Shown piece by piece: positions 1 to 9,239 of a DNA stretch of 64,000 bases. The stretch comes from Bostrychus sinensis (taxonomy: Eukaryota > Chordata > Actinopteri > Gobiiformes > Eleotridae). The stretch covers positions 27,556,526 to 27,620,525 of the forward strand of contig CM036254.1 of assembly GCA_020698575.1 (NCBI GenBank), read 5' to 3'. The position numbers and the translations under genes are program-made. The number at the start of each line of letters is the position of its first letter. Positions within the stretch are counted from its first letter, which is position 1. A model generated the notes under the pieces. It saw nothing but the letters and a program-made list of their open reading frames with translations. It was not told the DNA's origin and ran no database searches.

Positions 1-1
1 G

Positions 2-556
2 ACTGATGATTTTGATTGTAGACTTCAACATCCTTTCAGCATGATGGTGTCTGGACCATCGAACACTGGTAAAACATATTTTAAGTCTTTAATTGAAAAT
101 GCTGACAAGATCATTTCTAAATGTATTGAAAATATTGTTTATGTTTATTCATGTTGGCAACCTCTGTATGACAATTTGTTAAAAATAAGACCTATAAATT
201 TTGTTGATGGTTGGCCACTATGGGATGATTCTTTGTTGCCTGTAAATAAAACAAATTTGCTTATTATTGATGACTTGATGAATGATGCTAGCAACAATGT
301 TGAGGTACAAAATGTTTTTACTAAATATGTACATTATAGAAATTTAAGTTGCATGTATCTGGTTTAAAATGCCTTTTTTCAAGGAAAGGTCAGTAGAACG
401 ATTAGTTCAAACACCAATTAACTTGTTTTATTTAAAAATCCTCAAGATAAGTTTCAAGTTATGTTAATGGAAAGACAGAGGTTCCCCAGAAAGACAATTT
501 TTTTTATGGAGTGTTTTGAGGATGCTACAAGTGCTCCTTTCGGCTCAATCTGTTTA
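2..556 (+). pseudogene. Broken DNA-packaging-type P-loop ATPase of an integrated adintovirus/Maverick-like element
   Basis: The frame is open from base 2, so the gene starts outside the window. Walker A (GPSNTGKT) is at 53-76. Walker B (LLIIDD) is at 257-274, followed by an L-M pair. A segment around YVYSCWQPLYD lies between them, and an asparagine-phenylalanine-rich motif (NAFFQGK) follows. This order fits the FtsK/A32-type genome-packaging ATPases of adintoviruses and Maverick/Polinton elements, which drive viral DNA into capsids. The reading frame continues past position 367 but is cut by TAA at 365-367 (the first looks like a decayed Gln codon) and by TAA at 419-421. Near 545-560 the homologous frame shifts by one base. 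It converges with the capsid-like ORF at 1006-1539 on the other strand, as expected for one decayed element. ATPase identity is well supported; the exact virus family is inferred. Confidence 0.72.
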
Positions 557-876
557 TTGATTATAAAGCAAGGACTCCTGATCATCTTCGTCTTAGAAGA
601 GACTTGCTTTCAGATCTACCTGTGTTCTATCTGCCTAAAAATCTCCAAAAGTCTCAATGCATTAGAAGAAACTTGTCTTTACTAAAACATTTAAAGAATG
701 CTCCTCCCTCTCAGAGAAAACATATTATATGGTCGGGTTCAACAGATTTTGATTTAACACTGTGTGAGATAGCGCTAAATGTTTTAAAAGGTAAAATCCC
801 GCTAACCAAAGCTCAGTATCAAAGGTTAAAAAAGGAGAAGACAAAAATAAGACTTATTGCCGACAAGAGTGTGTAG
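557..876 (+). pseudogene. C-terminal segment or companion small ORF downstream of the viral-type ATPase
   Basis: After a one-base frame change near 545-560, coding-like sequence continues to TAG at 874-876. The first part (about 557-640) reads as the continuation of the ATPase. The last ~70 residues, from about 660, form a separate Leu/Lys-rich, probably helical block with the pattern LLKHL, then CEIALNVLKGKIPL, then a basic tail. I recall similar blocks beside such ATPases in animal genomes, either as a separate small protein or as a C-terminal domain; its function is unknown to me. There are no stops in the last 90 codons. Whether it was a separate gene starting at the ATG at 604 or part of the ATPase cannot be settled here. 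Confidence 0.5.
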
Positions 877-1005
877 CAAAAAAAAAAAAGAAAAAAAAAA
901 AAAAAAGAAAGAAAAAAAAAGAAACTCATAAATCAATCTGGAGGATTTCTTTTGGAGGATTTTGGTCAATTCTATCGTATTCATATTTTCCTTTTTAAAT
1001 CAGAA
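877..1005. other. A-rich spacer between two convergent viral-type ORFs
   Basis: The spacer directly follows the plus-strand stop at 876 and precedes the end of the minus-strand ORF at 1006. Positions 877-920 are almost pure A with a few G. It probably contained the shared 3' ends of the two convergent genes. Confidence 0.5.
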
Positions 1006-1539
1006 TTAGAAATAATCCAGCAGGGCTTGACATCTTGCAGAAATCTCCAAGACTGAGTCATCAACGGCAAAGCAAATAAGACTGACTGTTCGATTAAGCG
1101 GTGTTCTAAAACGCGCCTCTATTCTCACATTACCTTGCTTAATAAGAGAAACATGGCCTCCGCAGCTTTCATCAGGTGTCAACTTAAAGCAAAACAGGGT
1201 ATAACCACTACAAAAATAAGTAATTTTCAGAGGTTGATTTTTTTTTTTTAATCTACCAGTTGACGTAACAAGCTGAATGTATTCTCTAATTGCATTCCGC
1301 CTAGCAAAATTTGGCTGACAGGGTTTAGAAGGAAACTGTTGACCATCGGCATATAGACAGAGAAATTCTCGCATAGCTGCCCGTAAACACCTCACTGTCC
1401 ACAAACCAGTTGCCCAGTTACCAGTTGTCCTTATAATAGCTAATGTCGCTACCTGCATATACACAAAACATATACAGATAACATTAATTGTGGTGATAAA
1501 GTCGCATCGTAGAGGTTTCATTCTCCTTGCAGCAGTCAC
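1006..1539 (-). pseudogene. C-terminal part of an F54H12.2-like protein, probable viral capsid protein of the integrated element
   Basis: The ORF has 177 codons on the minus strand. The last ~130 residues carry a recognisable pattern: LYADGQQFPSKPCQP, then AIREY, then a GYTLFCFKLTPD block, then LIKQGNVRIEARF, and a C-terminal LEISARCQALLDY. I recognise this from animal-genome proteins annotated 'F54H12.2-like', which I take to be jelly-roll capsid proteins of Maverick/adintovirus-like elements. That role is an inference. Family members are several hundred residues long as I recall, and no N-terminal half is visible upstream, so this copy is N-terminally truncated. The first ~45 residues of the ORF match nothing I recognise and may be out-of-frame sequence. 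The ORF faces the ATPase remnant across the A-rich spacer. Confidence 0.62.
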
Positions 1540-1711
1540 ATTCTATATCACGTTCACATCTAAACAGTCTTTTCTTTAGTTTTTCTCTCTGATCATAGAC
1601 ATTGTACCATTTAAAAATTGTCGATGTGAGAGAAAATAACCAATGTTTTCTCCCATTGATCCCAGCACACCAAAAATCCAGTGTCAAAACATTCTTTCCT
1701 CCATTTTTCAA
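1484..1711 (-). pseudogene. Unrecognised basic, Cys-containing ORF in the viral-type remnant
   Basis: A 75-codon minus-strand ORF lies between the capsid-like fragment and the ORF at 1611-2193, overlapping both in other frames. It contains a basic stretch followed by a Cys cluster (CERDIECDCCKE). It may be the displaced C-terminus of the upstream ORF after a second frameshift, or part of the lost capsid N-terminus. I do not recognise it. Confidence 0.25.
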
Positions 1712-2193
1712 GTTTTAGCGAGTAATCAGCATCGTCCAGCTCAGACTTTTTAGGCCTGAGTATTGTATTGTTCAGGCATTGGCTGAAGAAGATGTAAAAT
1801 TCAGGATCTCTTATATCCAAATTTAGGATAGGATAGGATTCGTCAGGAATGGTCCCATCCCATTGCGTGACATACAATCCTGATGAAGTCTCTAAAAAGT
1901 TGCCAGTCTTTCGTGGCGAAACGAATATTAGGCAATATTCTAACCATAAACAGCTCGTCAACTTCTCTTGTATACAAATACAACTTGCCTTCTTCAAATC
2001 TGTACCCCGAAACTCGCTCGTCCTCAACTTCCCATTTTTGTTGTGGCACCCATGCTTTTTGCTTCATAAAACACAAAAGGTTTTCCGGAACAGAATGTTT
2101 CTTTTTAGGTGCATTTTCCAAGTCAGAAACATATAAATTTATACGCCGTGGTGGAGTAGATTTTGTATAATAAGAACTACCTGAATCAGCCAT
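1611..2193 (-). pseudogene. Unrecognised frameshifted ORF upstream of the capsid-like gene
   Basis: Two overlapping minus-strand frames look like one interrupted protein. The upstream frame most plausibly starts at the ATG at 2193 (MADSGSSYY) rather than at 2247 and runs to a stop at 1843. The second frame carries on from about 1860 to 1611, with an Asp/Glu- and Trp-rich composition (for example LKLEKWRKECFDTG). The sequence is not low-complexity and has dense charged and aromatic residues as in a folded protein. It lies on the same strand as the capsid-like fragment, immediately upstream, so a place in the same viral transcription unit is likely. I do not recognise a family or assign a function. 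Confidence 0.4.
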
Positions 2194-2442
2194 GATGAAT
2201 GAGATCCAAAAAACTAGTTCTTCTGCAAGATTAACAAAAATTTTCATCCAATACCCACAAGGAGGGAGATGAGTTCCTCACAAGAACTAAATCCCACCTC
2301 CAGACACCTCTAAAATCACACCTTAGTCTACCCCTAATTTCTTCCACATGACAAATGGATGTGCGTACACAGGAAGTACACTGGCGCGCGCATTTGATTA
2401 ATGCTCATGCACACCCGTTTCATGACCCTTATATACTACTAA
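2194..2442. other. Short non-coding stretch between the viral remnant and an acidic coding-like segment
   Basis: There is no convincing ORF. It contains a GGCGCGCGC run near 2384 and a TATA-like TTATATA near 2430. It may hold the promoter of the minus-strand ORF or the junction with host DNA. No terminal inverted repeat of the viral element can be placed because its left part is outside the window. Confidence 0.3.
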
Positions 2443-3020
2443 GATCATACCTGCAACAAACTAGCAGACGAGGAAGTGAAGGAGATCCAGGACTCAGAGG
2501 AGTCTTCTGTTGAGTCCAGTGTCAACGTGGTCCATTTAACAGAGCCACAGGACACAACAAGTGGTGCTGAAATTGCTGTGAGGCAGGAGGAGATTAAGGA
2601 AGTTGAAAGTGAGGAGGTTGAGGACTGTAAAGAGTCTTCAGCACAGCCTCAGGACACACCAGCAGAGCCTGAAGTTGAGGAGGCCATCAATGAAACAGTA
2701 GGGCTCCAACTTGATGACCAGGAAGATCTTACCTGCAACAAAAAGTAGCAGACAGTGAAGATCCCAGGTCTCACACAGAACCTGCAGAGCCTGTCGCTGA
2801 GGCCCAGGGTGACTTTAAGATCATTGCAAAACCTTCCATCCCAGTTAAGGAAGCCAACGTAGGTCCAGCGAAGAATCATATTGCAAAAACCAGAGAGGAG
2901 AAGAAAGAAGCGTCAGGATGATTTTAAAGTGGCTGAAATGAAGGATGCCCAGGATTCAGAGGCCAAAGCCACAGTGCACAATTTCACCAAAGGCTTCATG
3001 GCATGGTCAAAGCTTAGGTG
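2443..3020 (+). pseudogene. Decayed acidic, Glu-rich coding-like segment with an internal repeat
   Basis: The longest frame (2476-2748, 90 codons) is almost entirely Glu, Ser, Val and Asp with EEV/EEI repeats. After its stop, coding-like text continues in other frames to about 3000 (Lys/Glu-rich, then a hydrophobic FMAWSKL end). A block containing ACCTGCAACAAA occurs at about 2451 and again at about 2732, a direct repeat ~281 bp apart, so the protein probably had repeated units. The frame changes and internal stops suggest a pseudogene or retrocopy of an intrinsically disordered protein. I cannot name the parent gene. Confidence 0.35.
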
Positions 3021-3292
3021 ATTGTAATGTTCAGATGTCAGGAGAGATGCCAGCTGATGCCACCAACAGGAGGAGGAGGAGAGACAGAAGGTGCTAAGTC
3101 TGTGGAGCCTTTTCTCATGCATTGTCACAAAAGTCAAATAACCTTTCATTCACAATGGACTATCACTGGTCTAGTGTATTTTATAGTATGCAAACTTTGC
3201 TGAAGGTTTGATTATTATTATTATTATTTTTTTCTGATTTGTTTTTTCTGGTTTGATTTATTTGTCAAAATTGTAAACTGGTTCTTTCCACA

Positions 3293-3420
3293 CAAAGCAT
3301 TTGCAAAGAGCACTTATTTTAGATTCATGCATTTGTACAAAATCTGACCTGAGTCAGGTTATCATCTTTCATCCTTAAATAACAAATAGGCTTATGGAAG
3401 TAAGTGAAGAAGGATGTTTC
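3293..3420. repeat. Direct repeat, copy 1 of 2
   Basis: A ~125-bp block containing GCATTTGCAAAGAGCACTTA and ending in AAGTGAAGAAGGATGT recurs about 403 bp downstream. Copy 2 has an extra ~10-bp insert. Family unknown. Confidence 0.75.
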
Positions 3421-3695
3421 TGTGTTCTGTATGACCATGTGCTGCTCATAGTTCTCACTGTTGGCGTGCACTGCTCTCTGTGTGTGTCCATCATTGTGCG
3501 TGCCAACTTTCAGAGAGAAAACTCCATAAGAAGGAGTTTGCAAACATGATGGAGTGCAGGGGTGAAATCCAAGATGCACCCACCGCTTCTAAATTAGCTG
3601 CTCCCATTACGTGCATCACGCACTGTGCATAGGGCACTGACTGCTGGAATGATGTTGTTTCTTTGCGCAGCTGTATTTACAGAACTCACAACACA

Positions 3696-3842
3696 TAAGC
3701 ATTTGCAAAGAGCACTTATTTTTGATTAATGCATTTGTACAAAATCTGAATTAGCTAACAAACCTGAGTCAGGTGATCTTGACTCATATTTCATCATTAA
3801 ATAACAAATAGGTTTATGTGGAAGTAAGTGAAGAAGGATGTG
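3696..3842. repeat. Direct repeat, copy 2 of 2
   Basis: This is the second copy of the block at 3293-3420, in the same orientation, with small indels. The ~275 bp between the copies has no ORF. Confidence 0.75.
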
Positions 3843-5646
3843 TGTGTCCAGAGATTTTAAAGTATGTAAAATCAAATTAAAACAAAAAGTTCTTGTCATT
3901 CTGCTCATTACATTCTTTTTGGTTAATATGTCATGTCAGTCAGACTGGACAGAGGGCATTGGCAAGTTCCTTACACAGTTTATGTATTGGAGTTCATAGT
4001 ATGTGTACATAAATGAAGCTCATCAGTGCCCCTCATTTTCCCCTGTGACTTTTTGAAAACTCAGATTGAAGCAGTTAATCTCAAACTGTGGTCCACAAGA
4101 ACCAGGGACTTGCACAGAGATTTTGGGGCTGTAGCTCTAACCTTCACAAGTCACCCAGTTTTGCTTACTAACACAAACACAATACATAATTTTCGGACAA
4201 GAAATGTGGGTTTAAGGCAGACATCTCTAGAGCTGCATGCAGCATACAACATGCAACGTTCATCATCATCAGTGGTGTAAGGTGGTAATGAGGGGCCCAG
4301 TGCAGGTTTTCAGAATGGGCCCTTAAGTTATGAAGCATTAAGCAGTAAGTCAATGCATCCACATATTATACTTTGTGTTGCACTTAAATTTCCTGTTCAC
4401 TAATAGTAAGAAATAAAATAAAAATTAAAACAATTAATAAATATTTGTATTAAAGTATAAAGTAAATATTGTGTAGGTATTATGAGTATCATACAATTTT
4501 AAAATGTTTTAATCATACACGTTTTCTTAAATGTGTCATGCTTGCAGTGTTAATTTATAACCCAGAATGAATGAACTGACTACAATTAAGGACTCTCTGC
4601 CCTCTACTTGTTTGGGTTTACAGTGGAAAGGTTATGCAAATTCCATTGGTGTGGACAGAATCTATAGATACATACAGGCCAAGTCTTTTTCCTCATGCAA
4701 CTATTGCGTACAGAACATTTCTACATGAGAACAGCACCCTCAACCTCTTATTTAGACTAAATCATCATATGCAGGACGTGTTGCTCATACCTAACAGTAC
4801 ATAAATGTATGCAATGGCCATTTTGAAAGCACTATTGCAACATTGTCAGTGTATTTGGAGAGTAAGCCCACCTGGGTGTAATTAGCTTCCCATGAATCAA
4901 AGCCCCTTTTTAAACAGAGAGACACACTGGTGACAGCAATTGAGTTAATAATAAGCCCAGGGCTGAATTTTAAGCTCTTCCCCAAGTGTCTCCAGCCAAA
5001 TCCATCCAGCCAATAAATCACTAAGGGTTTCATGAGGAATCAACAGTGCCCAAAATAACAGTGCCATTTGCACAGAGCAAGATCCTAAGGTTTTTCTCTC
5101 TTTACAAATCTGTTTTTCTATTAGTTAATGGTAATTAGTGCTGTGAGTCATGCAGCGGAGCGTTTGCACACATTTGTTACACCTCACAGGAGTTTTGGCA
5201 CTGAGCATCCCCTTCCTTAGATTAATATGGACTCATTATGAGCAATAAATCACACTACACACTCTTTATTTGGACAGAGGAGTCCCTCGTGAATTTTTGC
5301 TTCATCAGTATGTATGTGCTGCAGAATTGTATTATACAGCGATTGTTAATTCAAAGTCTGCTGTCATGGTTTTTAGGAGGTGCAGCCAGCAAAAGGAAAT
5401 ATTTCTGGAAATGGCTTTTTAAAAAGCTAGTTTGTTAATGCATTGACAAAAGGCAGAGGCCTCTGTAGCAACATGTACATCATGGTAAAACAAGAAAAAA
5501 ATGTGCTACAGGACAAAACAGCAGTAATTACAGCAGAAAGACAAAGGGTTAACATTAGGCTAAAAAGTAATACCTCCATCAGAGTTTGTGAAGGCATATT
5601 TTCAATTAAGTTTCATATTTCAAGTGCAGTAGTAGACAGTAACTAG
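3843..5646. other. No gene recognised
   Basis: AT-rich sequence with only short chance frames. A stretch near 4083-4110 (CTCAAACTGTGGTCCAC) resembles the end of the hAT miniature family found at 36836 and 53880. The GAGGGGCCC stretch near 4289 recurs near 39867. Confidence 0.5.
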
Positions 5647-6457
5647 CAGTAGTGTAGTCTACGTGATACGCAGGTATACGCCGTATACCCACTAGAATGC
5701 TACAGAATTTCCGCATACCCACTTCAAAGAGCGCAATGATGCGTAACAATCAGTATCTCCTCGGTACTTTTTTCTCTGTTCACCGACACCAGCGCTAACT
5801 CTTTACAACAGCCTCTCTCCAGCCGCTTCACTGTGCGCTCTCCTCCTGCTCCAATCACTACAGCAGCAGTCAGCTCAGTGGAAGACTAACTCGTTTCTCA
5901 TTGGCGCCTCTGACGCTTGTCCCGCCTCCCCCACGCTCTCATTGGTTGTCTCTCGTTCATGAACGCGTGTGTTGTGAACGCGCCTCAGCAGCGCCAGATT
6001 CGGAAAGAAAACAAGTGATATCAGCAGGAGACAATAATACAGCTGTAGAGCTTTATAAAAATACAATAAACCAGGGGTTGGACACAGATACTGGAGGAGT
6101 ATGAGCTACAGCAGGAAGGAAGGTGACAGAGGAGTTAGCGACACTGAGCTAAAATGTAAGTAGGCTAATTTACCAAATTAGCATTTGCCTGTGAGACAAG
6201 TCACTGACCAAACGTTTTCAGTCTGATCATTAAACTGAATATTTTGTCAGGTAACAGAGGAGGAAACTAAGGCAGAAGGCTGGGAGTACAAGTAAAGAAT
6301 GTACAGTATTAAAGACAAATACAGCTACAGCAGAAGATGTTAAAGGAGGCTGACATCAACAGTGACAGTCTGTAAATCTGACTCAGGACAAGGTAGGCAT
6401 TTTTACTCGGTACCGCTTTCTCTTATCTCCTTAAGTAAAGCTCTGTTGGGGACTATT
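5647..6457 (+). mobile_element. Probable 5' part of a DNA transposon with promoter-like region and non-coding exons
   Basis: It begins with CAGTAGTGTAGTCTACGTGA at 5647, a hAT-like terminus followed by alternating GTATAC motifs. The next 300 bp are GC/CpG-rich and carry two ATTGG (inverted CCAAT) boxes near 5899 and 5940 and a TATA-like CTTTATAAAAATA near 6050. The following sequence reads like short 5' exons, with possible splice donors at about 6158 (ATGTAAGT) and 6392 (AAGGTAGG). No matching 3' end is found downstream. Promoter and exon calls are inferences. Confidence 0.4.
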
Positions 6458-7826
6458 CAGGGCTTAATTTGAGCTGGATCTTGCCGGAACAGGATCCGGA
6501 AACTCCCTTATTTTGACGCGGTCCGATCCGGCAACTGTTTGCTTGGATCCGGTAACTCATACACAACTAGGTCGGAGGTGTAATTACACAGAAATGCATA
6601 TGTTTTAAACATAAAAGCCACGCTTCATTTCCGCGTGAGCGCTTCAACACAGACTGTCGCTGCGCCGTAATTCGTGCCTATAGAGTGTACAGGGAATCCG
6701 GTGGAAAAGACCTTCACGTCAAACTGAAAGATCTGTTCACCACTGTTAACACCAGTGGTGTCTGCAGGTGTACAGCAGTACGCACTGTGCGTACCTTGAG
6801 ATGCCCGCCCAATCCCTGCTGCATCCACAAAGCTGCACAGAGCCATAGTAGGCTGTGTTTTTACAAACGCGAGTGCAGCTACAGCTGACTGCTGCTCTTT
6901 AAGTCAAAAGTGATGTGTTTGCTAACAGCCAGAAGACAGTAAATCTGTTGACGTTTGTCCTGACTTTGGTTACGCGGAGGGTACCTACGTGATTTGGATG
7001 TGCCGCGTTATTTCCCCAATGCGCCAGAGAGCGCACGGGACATAGCAGTGCCACGTCAGTTTGTTCTTTTACTCAAATGAATATGGAAGCTAGAGCTAAC
7101 GCACTGACCGTGGGTCACAGGATGAGACCCAGGGCCAGTTAAACGCCAGTGTCACTGTTACATGGCGAGGGTAACATTACGCCACGCGCCCTCGATGTGC
7201 TATATCCATGTGCGCACGGGGCATGGATCCACAGCAATTTGTTATTTTTTGTTTGTTCAAATGCATCTGTAAACTCGAGCTAACGCGCTGAGGCTCACAG
7301 AGCCTGGAGCCGTGAAACGCCATTACGCGGAGAAGACTGCGCGCTCCACGGCAGTCACTAAAAAGAAGCGAAAGCAAAAGGAGAGACATGATTAGGCTAC
7401 TGAGAGATTACTGCTGCCGTGTACTCCCTTTCCTAGTCTAGACTTTGTTTTTACAGACCACAGCTGCATGAGTCTGTGTTCTGGCTTCAGACTGGTGGCC
7501 ACACAGTAGGTCTATGACACAGCAAGTCTACAAAAGCGCAGTAATTATGCGTAGCAGCTGATTTCTCAATCAGCTGAGCAATCACACAAACGTACACTGA
7601 CACATTACACTGAAGTGAAACACTATAATGTATAATAATGTTAACAAATATGTTAAAATATAATTTAAAACTGAGTATAAATGAGCAGTTGCTTGGTATT
7701 TTGGCATGTGTGTGCGCCTAAGCATTGTGTTGTGTGTATGTTCGGGGAACAGTGTTGGCCTTGTGGACTCTGGTGTCAAAGCGCAATTTTTGTTCTGGCA
7801 TCGTTTGATTTACAAATTAAGCCCTG
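6458..7826. mobile_element. Non-autonomous hAT transposon, 1369 bp
   Basis: The ends are perfect 14-bp inverted repeats: CAGGGCTTAATTTG at 6458-6471 and CAAATTAAGCCCTG at 7813-7826. The flanking 8-mers are GGACTATT (6450-6457) and GGGCTATT (7827-7834), an 8-bp target duplication with one difference. Ends beginning CAGGG with an 8-bp duplication are diagnostic of hAT. There is no transposase frame. The interior is unusually CpG-rich and has two diverged copies of a ~150-bp block (about 7010-7165 and 7177-7330) around GAGCTAACGC. Confidence 0.88.
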
Positions 7827-8299
7827 GGGCTATTGCATAACAGCAGATGGTGACAGTTTGTGTGTTGAAAGTATTTCAATGTATTGCTGTTGTACAGCAC
7901 ATACAGTTGAGTTTTTTGTGATATTTGTAGAAGAATAATTTAGACTCCTCTATGTATTAAGACTGTGTGACTGGTTTTGGAAATTGAAGTCATTGAGAGA
8001 TGCATTTGGCATTTTATTGTGATACTCTGAGAGGTCCTAGAACTCTGTCCAGTGCCTAGTTTTCCAGTTGAAAAAAAAAATCAAAAATAATTAAATTTGT
8101 GAACAATAATAATTACCAACAAACTATAAACCACAGTATATATCTTTATTGTACCATAGGGAAAGCAGGCCAAGTCGGCTGCTCCGGATGCTGAATGGTT
8201 TAGTATAAAATCACCCATTACCCACTCTTTACTTGTCTTGGGTCTTGGTGTAGTGCAGTCTGATCTTTGTTTTTTGTTTTTATAAAATCACTGGGATTT
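7827..8299. other. No gene recognised; possible remainder of the transposon split by the hAT insertion
   Basis: AT-rich sequence continuing from the hAT insertion site. It has no ORF of note and no matching end for the terminus at 5647. Confidence 0.35.
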
Positions 8300-8965
8300 G
8301 TGCTCATTCTTCATCTAAAAACAGCTCAAGCTCCTTCAGGTTGGATGCATTGTACAGCACAGTTTGAGTGTTTTTCTTGAAAAAATGTCCTGTGTTTATC
8401 TCCATCCTTTGTTCCTTCAGTTCTGAGCAGTGTCCCAGTCCCTACCAATGACAAATATCCCCACAGCAGGACACTGCCATCACCAGGGTTCACTTTAGAG
8501 AGGGGCCACAGTCAGGTGCTAGGTCTGTGCTGCACATAGCATCTTTCATTGATGGTTCATTCTAATTGTATCTGGACAGAGGACATTCTCATGTTTGGGG
8601 AGTCTTCTACGTGCCTTTTGGCAAACACAAAACATGTTTTGTTATTATTTTCTTTCTCCTCCACACAGCCCAGCTCTGTGGAGTATATGGTTCAGGGTCT
8701 CCTTTGGTCTTATTGTTGCCTCTCTGATGAATGCACTCCTTGCCCGGTTTGTGAGTTTTAGATGGTCTTCTTTATCTTTTACATGTTGTAATGATAAATT
8801 AAATGGTGTTTTGTGGCATAATGACAGCTGAATTGCAGTCCGGCCAACTTTATCTAACTATTTCTGTGACTTCTGAGGCTGAGTAACACTAGGTCTCATT
8901 TAGGGGCCTCTTTAAAAAGGGGGTACATACTTTACTCAAGTTTTCTGTTTTTCTGTCTTCTGTCT
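8300..8965 (-). mobile_element. Degraded Tc1/mariner transposon
   Basis: Read on the minus strand, translated pieces keep the Tc1 transposase pattern GGSVLLWGYLS...GTG followed by an EGT/KY-like stretch (about 8330-8510). Downstream parts (about 8595-8760, 8860-8960) match the remaining transposase and 5' UTR text of common fish Tc1 elements as I recall them. Stops and indels break the frame throughout, and neither terminal repeat is clear. It is a dead, fairly old copy. Confidence 0.75.
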
Positions 8966-9239
8966 TTCTAATTTGCTTTACAATACATTTTTTTTGCATT
9001 TTCATAGTTGTTGTCAGACCTATGATGACTATATTTCACTAAAGAGGCATATGTTTACTATCTCTGTAGACTGCACATTCCAAATGCAAGACTTTTTACA
9101 GTAAAAGTGAAAGTTCTAGTTCATGCTCCATCAGAGCCAGAAATCCCCCAAACATTCAAAAAATGCATCAGGTACGGGTAATGCTCATTGTAGTTGCCAA
9201 AATATAACAATATATGCTTATTTTGTTTGTATTTTAGAT
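8966..9239. other. No feature recognised
   Basis: AT-rich sequence without a coding frame or identifiable repeat. Confidence 0.4.
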
